Shown: positions 1 to 8,009, numbered from the stretch's first letter. The stretch: 14,692 nucleotides of DNA from Candidatus Aenigmatarchaeota archaeon (GCA_015520105.1 WAQT01000047.1:1-14692); one strand, 5' to 3'. Made by a program: numbers and translations. Notes: generated by a model not told the origin, from the sequence alone.

Positions 1-1056
1 ATAAGGGATATACCGAAAAGGATAAAGGAGCTTGAGGAGAAGAACGAGAGGTTGAGGGAGGAAATCGATTCGCTCCTCAAGAGGATTCCCAATCTCCTTC
101 ACGAGTCTGTTCCTGAAGGAAAGGACGACAGCGACAACGTGGAGATAAGGAGATGGGGAAACCCCCCGAAGTTCTCATTCCAGCCAAGGAATCATCAGGA
201 GATAATGGAGTCCCTCAGTCTCATGGATGGGGAGAGGGCAGCAAAGGTTTCAGGATCGGGTTTCTTCTACCTGAAGAACGGGCTTGCCCTTCTGGACATG
301 GCCATACAGAGGTATGCGATAGACTTCCTGATGGGAAAGGGCTACACGCTTGTCGAGCCGCCCTTCATGATGAGGAGAAAGCCCTACGAGGGCGTGACAG
401 ACCTCGGCGACTTCGAGAACGTGATGTACAAGATAGAGGGAGAGGACCTCTACCTCATAGCCACATCCGAGCATCCCATGGCAGCGATGCACATGGACGA
501 GGTCCTTGAGAAGGACAGTCTTCCAATAAAGCTCTGCGGAATCTCTCCGTGTTTTCGCAAGGAAGTCGGCTCGCACGGGAAGTACACGAAAGGCCTGTTC
601 AGGATGCACCAGTTCAACAAGGTGGAGCAGTTCATATTCTCCCTGCCCGAGGATTCCTGGAAGCTTCATGAGGAGCTCCAGAAGAACACCGAAAAGCTTC
701 TCCAGGGGCTCGGCCTCCATTACAGGGTCGTGAACGTGTGCACAGGAGACATAGGGAGCATAGCGGCGAAAAAGTATGACACGGAAATATGGATGGCCGA
801 CGGGAAGTTCAGGGAGGTCGGTTCCAACTCCAACTGCACGGACTATCAGGCAAGGAGGCTTGGGATAAGGTACAGGGAGAAGCAGGGCCTTCCTCCCGCA
901 GGATTCGTGCACACGCTCAACAACACCGCGCTCGCCACGAGCAGGGTGATGATAGCTGTGATAGAGCAGAACCAGAGGGAAGACGGCTCTGTTGTGGTCC
1001 CGAAACCCCTCAGGAAATACATGAACGGAACGGATGTGATAGGACCGGGCGCTTAA
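1..1056 (+). CDS. serS: Seryl-tRNA synthetase, 5'-truncated by window edge
   Basis: Charges tRNA-Ser with serine in the cytoplasm. The reading frame is open from base 1, so the gene begins outside the window; the TTG at 52 lies inside the N-terminal coiled coil and is not the start. The visible part is 351 codons of a family usually near 420-450. In order: end of the tRNA-binding coiled coil, rich in Lys/Glu (about codons 1-28), the linker IPNLLHESVPEG typical of SerRS, class II motif 1 near DMAIQRYAIDFL, the ATSEHPM segment corresponding to the usual TxE loop, motif 2 (FRKEVGSHGKYTKGLFRMHQ) and motif 3 (NTALATSRVMIAVIEQNQ) followed by the C-terminal VPKPLRKYM. This is the common bacterial-like SerRS type, not the divergent methanogen form. 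Its TAA overlaps the stop codon of convergent rsmA. Confidence 0.97.
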   Translation: MRDIPKRIKELEEKNERLREEIDSLLKRIPNLLHESVPEGKDDSDNVEIRRWGNPPKFSFQPRNHQEIMESLSLMDGERAAKVSGSGFFYLKNGLALLDMAIQRYAIDFLMGKGYTLVEPPFMMRRKPYEGVTDLGDFENVMYKIEGEDLYLIATSEHPMAAMHMDEVLEKDSLPIKLCGISPCFRKEVGSHGKYTKGLFRMHQFNKVEQFIFSLPEDSWKLHEELQKNTEKLLQGLGLHYRVVNVCTGDIGSIAAKKYDTEIWMADGKFREVGSNSNCTDYQARRLGIRYREKQGLPPAGFVHTLNNTALATSRVMIAVIEQNQREDGSVVVPKPLRKYMNGTDVIGPGA

Positions 1057-1805
1057 CCTTTCTTTCCAAAGAGCTCCATCTCCACCATTTCCAGCTCCTC
1101 TACCCTGAGTTCTCCCACCCTTTTCTCAAGAATCTCTCCGGGAAGCCTCAGAACCACGGACCTCGCCTCCCTCTTTGTCATTCCCGAATGCCTGCACAGC
1201 GCTTCCCTTGCCGCGTTCTTGACAAGCATTCTTTCCCTTATCAGGAAGTCCTGAATCCCCCCGCGCCTTCTCTCAATCCCAATCACCACGGAGTCAGTCC
1301 TCGGCCTCGGCTCGAAAGCCTCCCTCGGAACGTCCATGAGCTTCTCTATCCTGAACACCCTGCTGAACACGAACGACATGCGGGAGTATAGATTTCCCTC
1401 TGTTGCGGAGAGCCTTAAGTAAAAGAGCTTCGGGACAGTGAGAATGGCCTTCCTGAACTCCGTGCGGGAAAGCCTCCTCAGAAGCGGCTCGCATATGGAA
1501 TAGGGAAGATTGGACACGAGAACGTCGAACCTTCTGCCCTTGTCAATATATTTTAATCCTTCTTCCTCTATCACTCTGACGTTCCGGACTCCCTTGAAGC
1601 GCTTCCTCAGTTCCCTGCACAGCTCGGTGTCTATCTCAACAGCATAAATATAAGCGCCTGTCCCTGCAAGATGCTTCGTCAGATTCCCTGTCCCTGCCCC
1701 TATCTCAAGGACAACGTCTCCTCTCTTTATTCCGGCGCTTTTCAGTATCTCCTTAATTATCTTCTCATCTGTCATGAAATGCTGGTCGCTTCCGGACTTC
1801 TCCAT
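1053..1805 (-). CDS. rsmA: 16S rRNA dimethyladenosine transferase RsmA/KsgA (Dim1)
   Basis: Transfers four methyl groups from S-adenosylmethionine to the two adjacent adenosines of the 3'-terminal 16S rRNA helix during small-subunit maturation. The 250-residue protein starts with SDQHFM, the family's N-terminal substrate-binding segment. SAM motif I is LEIGAGTGN (33-41), an acidic VEID follows at 56-59, and the adenosine-binding catalytic motif is NLPYSI (99-104). FEPRPRTDSVV (164-174) matches the conserved F-P-P-V-S stretch. The C-terminal helical domain is complete. The ATG lies 30 nt after the secretion ATPase stop; a TATA-like stretch (1824-1835, read on the minus strand) lies about 24 nt before the ATG, so it may be cotranscribed or have its own promoter. 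Its stop codon overlaps that of serS. Confidence 0.95.
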   Translation of the reverse strand: MEKSGSDQHFMTDEKIIKEILKSAGIKRGDVVLEIGAGTGNLTKHLAGTGAYIYAVEIDTELCRELRKRFKGVRNVRVIEEEGLKYIDKGRRFDVLVSNLPYSICEPLLRRLSRTEFRKAILTVPKLFYLRLSATEGNLYSRMSFVFSRVFRIEKLMDVPREAFEPRPRTDSVVIGIERRRGGIQDFLIRERMLVKNAAREALCRHSGMTKREARSVVLRLPGEILEKRVGELRVEELEMVEMELFGKKG

Positions 1806-1835
1806 GATTATAAGAAACAGAACCGCTTATTAAAT

Positions 1836-3422
1836 TCAGCTTTTAGCGAAGGGGTCTTTGTCCTTTTTCACCATCTCAGTAATCTTCCTGTTGTCATTGT
1901 AATAGAGGTCAATCATGCGGCAGAAATCCCGGTAGTCCGAGATGTCATGCCTTACCATCCATCTCAAGACTTTCTCTCTCTTCTCCACCTCGCGAAGAAC
2001 ATCCTCATGCTTCATTCCCTCCTGAACGGATATCCTTCTCAGGACCTCTGAGACCTCAGCGTTCTCGCTGAACTCGTCCGAATATGGAATCCAGTTGTAC
2101 ACAAGCTTCGTGTGCGCTATTCCTGTCCTCTGGTCGACGTTCTGTATCTCCACTATCTCCTTCACGCGCCTTATGTTCTTCCCTCCTTCCCTCGAGTTTG
2201 TCATTATTATCATCACGTCAAGGCTCTCTATCAGCGAGGGCGACAGCTCTATGGGCGGAGTCTGCAACCTCTTCATCACGTCATCCACAGAGCCCGCATG
2301 TATAGTTCCCATTGAAGGATGGCCCGAGGCTATTCCCTGAAACATGACATAGGCCTCCTTGTCCCTCACCTCGCCGACAACCACGTATGAGGGGTTCTGC
2401 CTGAACGACTCCTTCAGAAGGTCAAAGAGAGTGACTTCTCCGTACCTCTTTCCCGAGTCCGCGACACCGAAACCTATTCTCGAAACAGCGGGTATCCAGT
2501 TGTCATGGGGAAGGTTTATCTCCCTTGTATCCTCTATGCTTATCACCTTGTCCTCCGTGGGAATGAACATACTTATTGCGTTAAGCAGCGTGGTCTTTCC
2601 AGAAGAAACGCCGCCGCATATGAGTATTGAAGCGTTGTACTGCACTATAATCCAGAGATAGGCCATCATCCTGGGAGAGAGCGTTCCGAGCTTTATGAGG
2701 TCCACAGGAGAGTACGGATTGCTCCTGAACCTTCTTATAGAGAACGTGGGCCCCCTCGTGGTCACGTCCCTCGCAAGGGATGCCTGCACCCTGGAGCCGT
2801 CCGGAAGGCTTCCGTCAAGAAGCGGGGAAGCATAGGATATGTATCTTCCGCACCTTTCGGAAATCTTTATCACGAAGTTGGAGAGCTCGTCCATGTCTGT
2901 GTAGACGAGGTTCGTGACTATTGAACCGAATTTCTTGTGAACCACATAGACTGGAGTGTTCAGACCGTTGCAGCCTATGTCCTCTATATACGGGTCGTGC
3001 ATGAGAGGTTCTATCCTGTTCAGGCCTATGAAGTCCCTTATTATGTAATAGAGAATCTTTGCATAGCTTTTCGCTCCAACCTTCAGCTCCAACTCCTCAA
3101 TTACAAGGTCGACCTTCTTTTTGAGGTAATCCACGGCCTTCCCCTTCTTCTTCACGCTGGAGAGCTTCACGTCTATGAGTTCCTGCAGGCTGTTGCTTAT
3201 CATTCCGAGAATCTCCCTCTCCTCAGAAGACAGCTTCGGCTCCTTTATCTCATATAGAAGCCTTTTCTCCTTATCCAGCCAGCGTATCCTTGCGCTGGCG
3301 TGCGGCTCTATCAAGGGATAGGTCACGTCTACTTCGGAGAGTTTTTTGAAGCTTGGTATTCTTATTATGTTCCGCTCCCTCATGACAGAGGACCCTGACC
3401 TGCGTTTTCTTCGCGACGCCAT
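1836..3422 (-). CDS. Type II/IV secretion-family ATPase (GspE/TadA/FlaI-like)
   Basis: Hexameric motor ATPase of the family that powers archaeal type IV pili, archaella and related secretion machines at the inner face of the membrane. 528 residues. A basic start (MASRRKRR) and an N-terminal domain to about residue 250 precede the RecA-like core: Walker A GGVSSGKTT (270-278), Asp box ISIEDTRE (294-301), Walker B VVVGEVRD with catalytic Glu (347-354) and His box GHPSMGTIHAGS (367-378). A C-terminal extension of about 90 residues follows. The start is set by GAGGTAG just before the ATG, overlapping the TAG stop of the upstream KaiC gene; the two genes are 1 nt apart, which suggests coupled translation. 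No FlaJ/TadC-type membrane protein or pilin is encoded in the window, so whether it drives a pilus, an archaellum or secretion cannot be decided. Confidence 0.93.
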   Translation of the reverse strand: MASRRKRRSGSSVMRERNIIRIPSFKKLSEVDVTYPLIEPHASARIRWLDKEKRLLYEIKEPKLSSEEREILGMISNSLQELIDVKLSSVKKKGKAVDYLKKKVDLVIEELELKVGAKSYAKILYYIIRDFIGLNRIEPLMHDPYIEDIGCNGLNTPVYVVHKKFGSIVTNLVYTDMDELSNFVIKISERCGRYISYASPLLDGSLPDGSRVQASLARDVTTRGPTFSIRRFRSNPYSPVDLIKLGTLSPRMMAYLWIIVQYNASILICGGVSSGKTTLLNAISMFIPTEDKVISIEDTREINLPHDNWIPAVSRIGFGVADSGKRYGEVTLFDLLKESFRQNPSYVVVGEVRDKEAYVMFQGIASGHPSMGTIHAGSVDDVMKRLQTPPIELSPSLIESLDVMIIMTNSREGGKNIRRVKEIVEIQNVDQRTGIAHTKLVYNWIPYSDEFSENAEVSEVLRRISVQEGMKHEDVLREVEKREKVLRWMVRHDISDYRDFCRMIDLYYNDNRKITEMVKKDKDPFAKS

Positions 3423-3423
3423 G

Positions 3424-4134
3424 CTACCTCTCTATAAACGCTTCCTCGTGCGGATAGACTATCACACCCGTGTTTCCTATCTTGTACGGGTGAATCTTCT
3501 CTGAATGCGCGGAGCCCCTGACCTTCCATGCCTGTATCGCCCTCACAAAAGCCGAGTGGCTTCTCTCGTAATAGAGAACGATAACGCTGTCCGCAACGAA
3601 CTCCTCGACCCCGTATCTTGAAAGCTTCCCCTCCCCTGAGCCGCTCACTATCTCAGAGACCAGAATAGATGTGCACTTCATCTTCCTCAGTATCACGGAA
3701 AGGTTGAATATCGTCCTCCTGAGTTCAGCGTCGTCCTTGACATGGAGCCCGAGAGCGGATATGGAATCCACCACCACCCTTCTCGCTCCGACCTGCTTTA
3801 TGGTGGACTGAAGTATCTCGAACACATCCTCTATATGGAACGGGTCATACTTTATGAAAGAGAACTTCCCCTCCTTCTCGAGCCTGTCCAGGTCCCAGCC
3901 GTACTGTTTGACGTTCTCCTTGATGAGATAATCCGGCTCTTCGAAGGAAAGGTAGACGCCGTTCTCCCCGTATTTCGTTGCCCCCTCGTGTATGAACTGC
4001 GTGGATATCGTGGTCTTTCCTGTGCCGCTTGTTCCTGTGACGAGGACGAGCTGGTTCCTCGGTATGCCTCCTCCCATTATTTCATCAAGGCCCGTAATCC
4101 CGCTCTTTATCTTCTCCATACGCTCCCTGCACAT
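3424..4134 (-). CDS. KaiC-domain RecA-superfamily ATPase
   Basis: Single-domain KaiC/RadA-like ATPase, 236 residues. Family signature SGITGLDEIMGGGIPRNQ (11-28), Walker A GTSGTGKTT (34-42), paired glutamates in LSFEEP (E65, E66) and Walker B VVVDS (120-124, with D123). The later RYGVEEFVADSVIVLYY and RGSAHSEKIHPYKIG segments are typical of archaeal KaiC proteins. Both Walker motifs and the Glu pair look intact, unlike the degenerate FlaH of archaella, although its place directly upstream of a secretion ATPase mimics flaH-flaI. The first ATG (4134) sits about 29 nt after a TATA-like box (4158-4169), consistent with a leaderless mRNA; an internal ATG at 4119 has GGGAG before it and is the alternative start. 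Substrate and partner are unknown; a regulatory or assembly role with the next gene's ATPase is inference. Confidence 0.9.
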   Translation of the reverse strand: MCRERMEKIKSGITGLDEIMGGGIPRNQLVLVTGTSGTGKTTISTQFIHEGATKYGENGVYLSFEEPDYLIKENVKQYGWDLDRLEKEGKFSFIKYDPFHIEDVFEILQSTIKQVGARRVVVDSISALGLHVKDDAELRRTIFNLSVILRKMKCTSILVSEIVSGSGEGKLSRYGVEEFVADSVIVLYYERSHSAFVRAIQAWKVRGSAHSEKIHPYKIGNTGVIVYPHEEAFIER

Positions 4135-4155
4135 TAAACAGAACGCTCATGAGTG

Positions 4156-4170
4156 CTATTAATATTATTG
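4156..4170 (-). promoter_or_regulatory. TATA-like box for the kaiC-ATPase operon
   Basis: Read on the minus strand the sequence is AATAATATTAATAG, centred about 29 nt upstream of the ATG at 4134. This spacing places transcription start at or within a few bases of the start codon. Confidence 0.5.
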
Positions 4171-4229
4171 TCTTCACGTGGTTAATAAATATGGCTCAAT
4201 GGTTAAACAAGAAAGCGTCTCTGCAGCCG

Positions 4230-6116
4230 CTATCCCCGGAAGACAGGTCTCTTGCTGAGAAGAATCGGGAGAGGAAGGCCGGCCTTCGGGAAACCTTCGG
4301 TCTTCTTCCTTATCTCCTCTATCAGTTCCCCTAGTTTCATCTCTCTGACCTGTCCGGTCTCTCTCATCCTGACCGCGAGCCTGCCGCTTTCCTTCTCCTT
4401 CTCGCCGACAACCACTATGTATGGAATCCATTCCACCTCTGCGTCCCTTATCTTCCTTCCGACTGACTCCACCCTGTCGTCTATATCCACCCTCACACCC
4501 TCCTTTGTCATGCTCTCTGCAAGCTCTTTGGAGAAGTCCAGAAATGAATCAGAAACCGGGCAGAGCCTGACCTGCGTTGGCGAGAGCCACAATGGAAGAA
4601 CGGAATGCCTGCCTTCTTTGCCTTCCATGTAAGCTTTCTCAAGAATCGCATAGAGAATCCTCTCCACTGCTCCGGGAGAGAAATGCAGTATGACAGGTTT
4701 TTTCCGCCTGTTGTCAGAGTCCGTGAACTCTATCCCGTAGGTTTCCGCGTTCTCCACGTCGAACTGGTCCGTGGAGAGGGTCGCTGCCTTGTCCAGCGCG
4801 TCCACGAAGTTCCATTCGTACTTCATTATGAAGTAGAAGAATCTCTTGTCCCAGATCTCCACGAGGGCTGGCTTTCCCCACCTCTTCACGAGCTCATGCA
4901 CGTATTCCCTGTTCTCCTCGTAGAAGCTCTTCACCACCCTTATCGCGAACTCGAAGTCCCTCTCTATGGCGAGGCCGAAGCCATCGTGAACCCTTCTCGA
5001 TACCTCGAACCTCCTGAGCATCTCCTCCTTCGCCTGCTCCATGTCCCTGCACATCGCGTGGCAGTCCGGCATCGTGAACGCTCTCAGCCTCCTCAGTCCG
5101 GCAAGCTCTCCCCTCTGCTCCACCCTGAAGCTGTATCTTGTGAGTTCATAGAGCCGCATGGGGAGGTTCCTGTACGATATGCCTGCATCGTGCGCCATAA
5201 GGAACTGTCCGAAGCATGCGGCGAAGCGGAGGAACACCCTCTTGTTGGGGGTCTCTATGAGATACTGCCTTGCCGGGAATCTGTTGAGGTACTTCTTGAG
5301 CGTGGGATGCTCCATGTCATACATCACCGGGGTCTCCACCTCCATAGCCCCGTAATCAAGGATGTTCCTTGTTATCCATCGCTCCATCAGGGACTTCACC
5401 ATCCTGCCCTTCGGGTAGTAGCGGAAGTTTCCGGGGTCGCTCCCCGGCTCGTAATCAACAAGCTCGAGCTTCCTCATAATCCTTATATGCGGAGGCTCCT
5501 CCCTTACAGTCCTGTCCTTCGCCATCTCGTATCTTGCGAGCTTGAGAAGCTTCTCATGCTTCGAGAAATCGAATCCGGATATCTTTCCGTCCTTTATGGA
5601 TATCCTGTGTTCCTTCCCCGAGGGTTCTATGATGTACCATTCGGATTTCAGGGTCTCCTCCTTCTTCAGGGCCTCGGGAACCTCCTCTTCCTCCTCCCCA
5701 GCTTCTATGCTCTTGCTGAGTTCGGACAGGGGATGTCCCTTGACCTTTATGGAGAAGCTTTTGTACCACCCGAAAGGAGACCTGCTCACATCATAGCCCG
5801 CATCCTTCAGGGCCTCCGAAAACATTCCGAGAATCTTCACAGCAGCGTCCGGTCTCGCAAGGTCGGAGGAAAGGTGCGCGTAAGGATAAACCACGATGTT
5901 CTTTGCCTTCACCTCTCCCGCGGTCTTTTCTATCTCCCTGACCGCCTTCTTCACCACGGCATCAGGATTCTTCTCGTCGCCCTTCTCAACAGCAGTGAAG
6001 ACCGCGAGCGCCTCCTCTGCCCTTCCCTTCTTCTCCTTCACGTCCTCAGCGGACTTTATCGCCTTCTTCCTGACCTCCCATTCCACGAAGTCGGAGTGCA
6101 AAAGCAAAAGCTTCAT
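4230..6116 (-). CDS. thrS: Threonyl-tRNA synthetase, archaeal type
   Basis: Charges tRNA-Thr and, through its N-terminal domain, removes mis-attached serine. 628 residues. MKLLLLHSDFVEWEV opens the archaeal editing domain (about 1-140), related to D-aminoacyl-tRNA deacylases rather than to the bacterial editing domain; this also fixes the start. An acidic linker with a run of five Glu (141-145) joins it to a short variable region and the class II core (about 205-515). Motif 2 is near YSFRVEQRGELAGLRRLRAF (328-347) and motif 3 near PGAVERILYAILE (481-493). The zinc-binding set of the family is present as C301 (AACFGQF), H353 (PDCHAMC) and H504 (EGRHSVLP). The C-terminal anticodon-binding domain runs from about 515 to 610. 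The gene appears monocistronic. Confidence 0.97.
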   Translation of the reverse strand: MKLLLLHSDFVEWEVRKKAIKSAEDVKEKKGRAEEALAVFTAVEKGDEKNPDAVVKKAVREIEKTAGEVKAKNIVVYPYAHLSSDLARPDAAVKILGMFSEALKDAGYDVSRSPFGWYKSFSIKVKGHPLSELSKSIEAGEEEEEVPEALKKEETLKSEWYIIEPSGKEHRISIKDGKISGFDFSKHEKLLKLARYEMAKDRTVREEPPHIRIMRKLELVDYEPGSDPGNFRYYPKGRMVKSLMERWITRNILDYGAMEVETPVMYDMEHPTLKKYLNRFPARQYLIETPNKRVFLRFAACFGQFLMAHDAGISYRNLPMRLYELTRYSFRVEQRGELAGLRRLRAFTMPDCHAMCRDMEQAKEEMLRRFEVSRRVHDGFGLAIERDFEFAIRVVKSFYEENREYVHELVKRWGKPALVEIWDKRFFYFIMKYEWNFVDALDKAATLSTDQFDVENAETYGIEFTDSDNRRKKPVILHFSPGAVERILYAILEKAYMEGKEGRHSVLPLWLSPTQVRLCPVSDSFLDFSKELAESMTKEGVRVDIDDRVESVGRKIRDAEVEWIPYIVVVGEKEKESGRLAVRMRETGQVREMKLGELIEEIRKKTEGFPKAGLPLPILLSKRPVFRG

Positions 6117-6144
6117 CCCGCATCACTCTTAAATATAGCAGGCC

Positions 6145-6156
6145 GGTTTTAAATTT
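6145..6156 (-). promoter_or_regulatory. Candidate TATA box of thrS
   Basis: Minus-strand AAATTTAAAACC is centred about 35 nt before the thrS ATG, giving a predicted leader of some 8 nt. A second AT-rich stretch, TATATTTAAG (minus strand, 6128-6138), is only about 17 nt from the ATG and seems too close for the usual archaeal spacing. Confidence 0.4.
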
Positions 6157-6173
6157 GTAACACGCCTGTTTCG

Positions 6174-6737
6174 TCATCTCCTGAATACTCTTCTCTCCCT
6201 CCTCCTAACCTCGAGAAGGTCTGACTTCGTGATTATCCCCTTTATCCTTCCCTTCACGCTGACAAGGACAGCAGGGTAGAAATCAAGAAGCGAGGATGCT
6301 GCATCCACTCCGTCTTCAGAGTCCAGCACAGGGAACGGCTTCTCCATCACGTCCCTTACATAAAGGGTTCTCTTCCTCCTCTCGAAGTTCCTGAGGATTG
6401 CGGTCTCGCTCACGCTCCCTGTGTTGCTTCTCCTGTGGAACACAGGAAGCTGCGATATCCCCATGTCGTGCATGGTCTTTATCACCTTCTCCACCCTGTC
6501 ATCCGGCTTCGCATAGACCACGTCCGTTCTCATCACCTCGCCGCACCTGAGGGTTCTCTTGTTCCTCGAGAGCACGAAGAGTATCCTGTTTACTGTGGAC
6601 AACCTCGGGTCAACCCTTCCGGTTTCTATCTTCGCTATGTGCGCCTGGCTGACAGAAGCGAGCCTTGCAACCTCGGCCTGGGAGAGTCCCGCCTCCTTGC
6701 GGAGCCTCTTCAGGTACTCTCCTGTTATCACTTCCAT
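6174..6737 (-). CDS. XRE-family HTH regulator with two CBS domains
   Basis: Predicted DNA-binding regulator of 187 residues. Residues 7-56 form an XRE/Cro-type helix-turn-helix (LKRLRKEAGLSQAEVARLAS, then VSQAHIAKIETGRVDP). Two CBS motifs follow: CBS1 about 66-116 (CGEVMRTDVVYAKPDD, MHDMGISQLPVF) and CBS2 about 126-176 (YVRDVMEKPFPVLDSEDG, VKGRIKGIITKSDLLE). CBS pairs bind adenosyl ligands such as AMP, ATP or SAM in many proteins, so ligand-dependent DNA binding is expected. The gene is divergent from metK with 84 bp between the starts. A perfect palindrome overlaps its own start codon, which points to autoregulation. Control of metK, and SAM as the ligand, are inferences from position only. 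Confidence 0.92.
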   Translation of the reverse strand: MEVITGEYLKRLRKEAGLSQAEVARLASVSQAHIAKIETGRVDPRLSTVNRILFVLSRNKRTLRCGEVMRTDVVYAKPDDRVEKVIKTMHDMGISQLPVFHRRSNTGSVSETAILRNFERRKRTLYVRDVMEKPFPVLDSEDGVDAASSLLDFYPAVLVSVKGRIKGIITKSDLLEVRRRERRVFRR

Positions 6738-6761
6738 AACTGTCAGTTATACTATTGTCAG
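6736..6761. promoter_or_regulatory. Palindromic operator candidate at the HTH-CBS start
   Basis: ATAACTGTCAGTTAT (6736-6750) is a perfect inverted repeat (7-bp arms, 1-bp centre) overlapping the regulator's ATG (6735-6737). TGTCAG recurs 15 bp further on (6756-6761) in a degenerate second copy. Short dyads of this kind at the transcription start are typical of XRE-type repressor sites. Confidence 0.55.
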
Positions 6762-6763
6762 AT

Positions 6764-6786
6764 AATATATAAAAATCTATATATAC
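6764..6786. promoter_or_regulatory. Back-to-back TATA boxes of the HTH-CBS gene and metK
   Basis: Minus strand: TTTTTATATATT (6764-6775), about 32 nt from the regulator's ATG. Plus strand: CTATATATAC (6777-6786), about 41 nt before the metK ATG, leaving a leader of roughly 15 nt that carries the metK ribosome binding site. The boxes are adjacent, so proteins bound here could affect both genes. Confidence 0.5.
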
Positions 6787-6812
6787 CCGTTCCGCAGAAA
6801 GAATAATCTTAA

Positions 6813-6817
6813 GGTGA
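6813..6817 (+). promoter_or_regulatory. metK ribosome binding site
   Basis: GGTGA lies 4 nt before the ATG at 6822 and supports this start over any internal one. Confidence 0.55.
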
Positions 6818-6821
6818 TTTC

Positions 6822-8009
6822 ATGGGTTCGGAAGCGGAGACCAACGGAAACGGAAGCTATCTCTTCACATCAGAATCCGTGACTGAGGGGCATCCTGACA
6901 AGATATGCGACCAGATATCGGATGCGATTCTCGATGCCATATACGAGCAGGACCCTTATGCAAGAGTGGCTGTGGAGACCGTTACAACCACAGGTCTCAT
7001 AGTCGTGGTCGGCGAGGTCACCACAAAGGGCTACGTGGACGTCCAGAACATAGTCAGGAAAACCATAAGGGAGATAGGCTACGACAAGCCGGAGTACGGC
7101 TTCGATGCGGACCAGTGCGCTGTCCTGATATCTCTGCACGAACAGAGCCCTGACATAGCGCAGGGCGTGATAAGGAAAGAGGGCGAGAACCTCGACATAG
7201 GAGCTGGGGACCAGGGACTGATGTTCGGCTACGCGACCAACGAGACTCCTGAATATATGCCCCTTCCGATAACTCTGGCCCACAAGCTCACCATGCGGCT
7301 TGCTGAGGTGAGGAAGAAGGAAATCCTTCCGTGGGTAAGGCCGGACGGCAAGTCGCAGGTCACTGTGGAGTACAGGGACGGAAAACCCGTGAGGGTCCAC
7401 ACGGTCGTGATATCTACACAGCACTCCCCTGACGTCAGCGACGAGGACATCAGGAAGGGCGTGATCGAGGAAGTGATAAAGCCAGTGTGCGGGGACTGGA
7501 TAGACGAAAACACAATTTATCACATAAACCCGACCGGAAGGTTCGTGATAGGCGGGCCGCCGGGAGACTCCGGTCTCACCGGAAGGAAGATAATAGTAGA
7601 TACATACGGCGGGCAGGGAAGCCATGGTGGCGGCGCTTTCTCGGGAAAGGACCCCACGAAGGTGGACAGGTCCGCCTCCTACATGGCGAGATATATAGCC
7701 AAGAACATAGTAGCCGCAGGGCTTGCGGACAGGTGCGAGGTTCAGATTGCCTACGCCATAGGAGTTCCGGAACCGGTCTCGGTGATGGTAAACACCTTCG
7801 GGACAGGAAAGCTTCCACACAGCAGGCTCGAATCCCTGGTGAGGGAACATTTCGACATGAGACCTGCGGCAATAATAAGGAATCTGAACCTGAGAAGGCC
7901 CATATACAGGAAGACCGCTGCCTACGGCCATTTCGGAAGGAACGACCAGGACTTCACCTGGGAAAGAACAGACAAAGCCGGGGAGCTGAGAAAGACCGCA
8001 GGCCTCTGA
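6822..8009 (+). CDS. metK: S-adenosylmethionine synthetase, bacterial/eukaryotic type
   Basis: Makes S-adenosylmethionine from methionine and ATP, releasing phosphate and pyrophosphate. 395 residues, close to the usual 380-400 of bacterial MetK. Visible motifs: SESVTEGHPDKICDQISDA (17-35), with the His and Asp of the ATP/metal site; signature 1 GAGDQG (127-132); the GGPPGDSGLTGRK segment (244-256); and signature 2 GGGAFSGKD (269-277), running into DPTKVDRSASY. These belong to the bacterial/eukaryotic family. Most archaea instead use a very divergent archaeal AdoMet synthetase that lacks these exact signatures, so an inter-domain transfer in this lineage's past is likely. Codon use (ATA, AGG) matches the neighbours, so it is not recent. 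The first 11 residues are a poorly conserved extension. Divergent from the CBS regulator and convergent with the next gene. Confidence 0.96.
   Translation: MGSEAETNGNGSYLFTSESVTEGHPDKICDQISDAILDAIYEQDPYARVAVETVTTTGLIVVVGEVTTKGYVDVQNIVRKTIREIGYDKPEYGFDADQCAVLISLHEQSPDIAQGVIRKEGENLDIGAGDQGLMFGYATNETPEYMPLPITLAHKLTMRLAEVRKKEILPWVRPDGKSQVTVEYRDGKPVRVHTVVISTQHSPDVSDEDIRKGVIEEVIKPVCGDWIDENTIYHINPTGRFVIGGPPGDSGLTGRKIIVDTYGGQGSHGGGAFSGKDPTKVDRSASYMARYIAKNIVAAGLADRCEVQIAYAIGVPEPVSVMVNTFGTGKLPHSRLESLVREHFDMRPAAIIRNLNLRRPIYRKTAAYGHFGRNDQDFTWERTDKAGELRKTAGL

Noticed and set aside
52..54. TTG as the start of serS
   Set aside because: The frame is open to base 1 and already encodes the coiled-coil arm, so the true start is upstream of the window.
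4204..4216. Terminator after thrS
   Set aside because: On the minus strand there is a T-rich stretch (CTTTCTTGTTTAA), but it is interrupted and has no supporting structure, so it was not listed.
4605..6152. Long plus-strand open frame of 515 codons opposite thrS
   Set aside because: It lies wholly opposite a well-conserved gene; its protein is a low-complexity Leu/His/Pro/Val mix with no motif, as expected from antisense of the biased codons used here.
6870..7931. Minus-strand open frame of 353 codons opposite metK
   Set aside because: No recognisable motif or ribosome binding site, and the sense strand has full-length MetK with all signatures.
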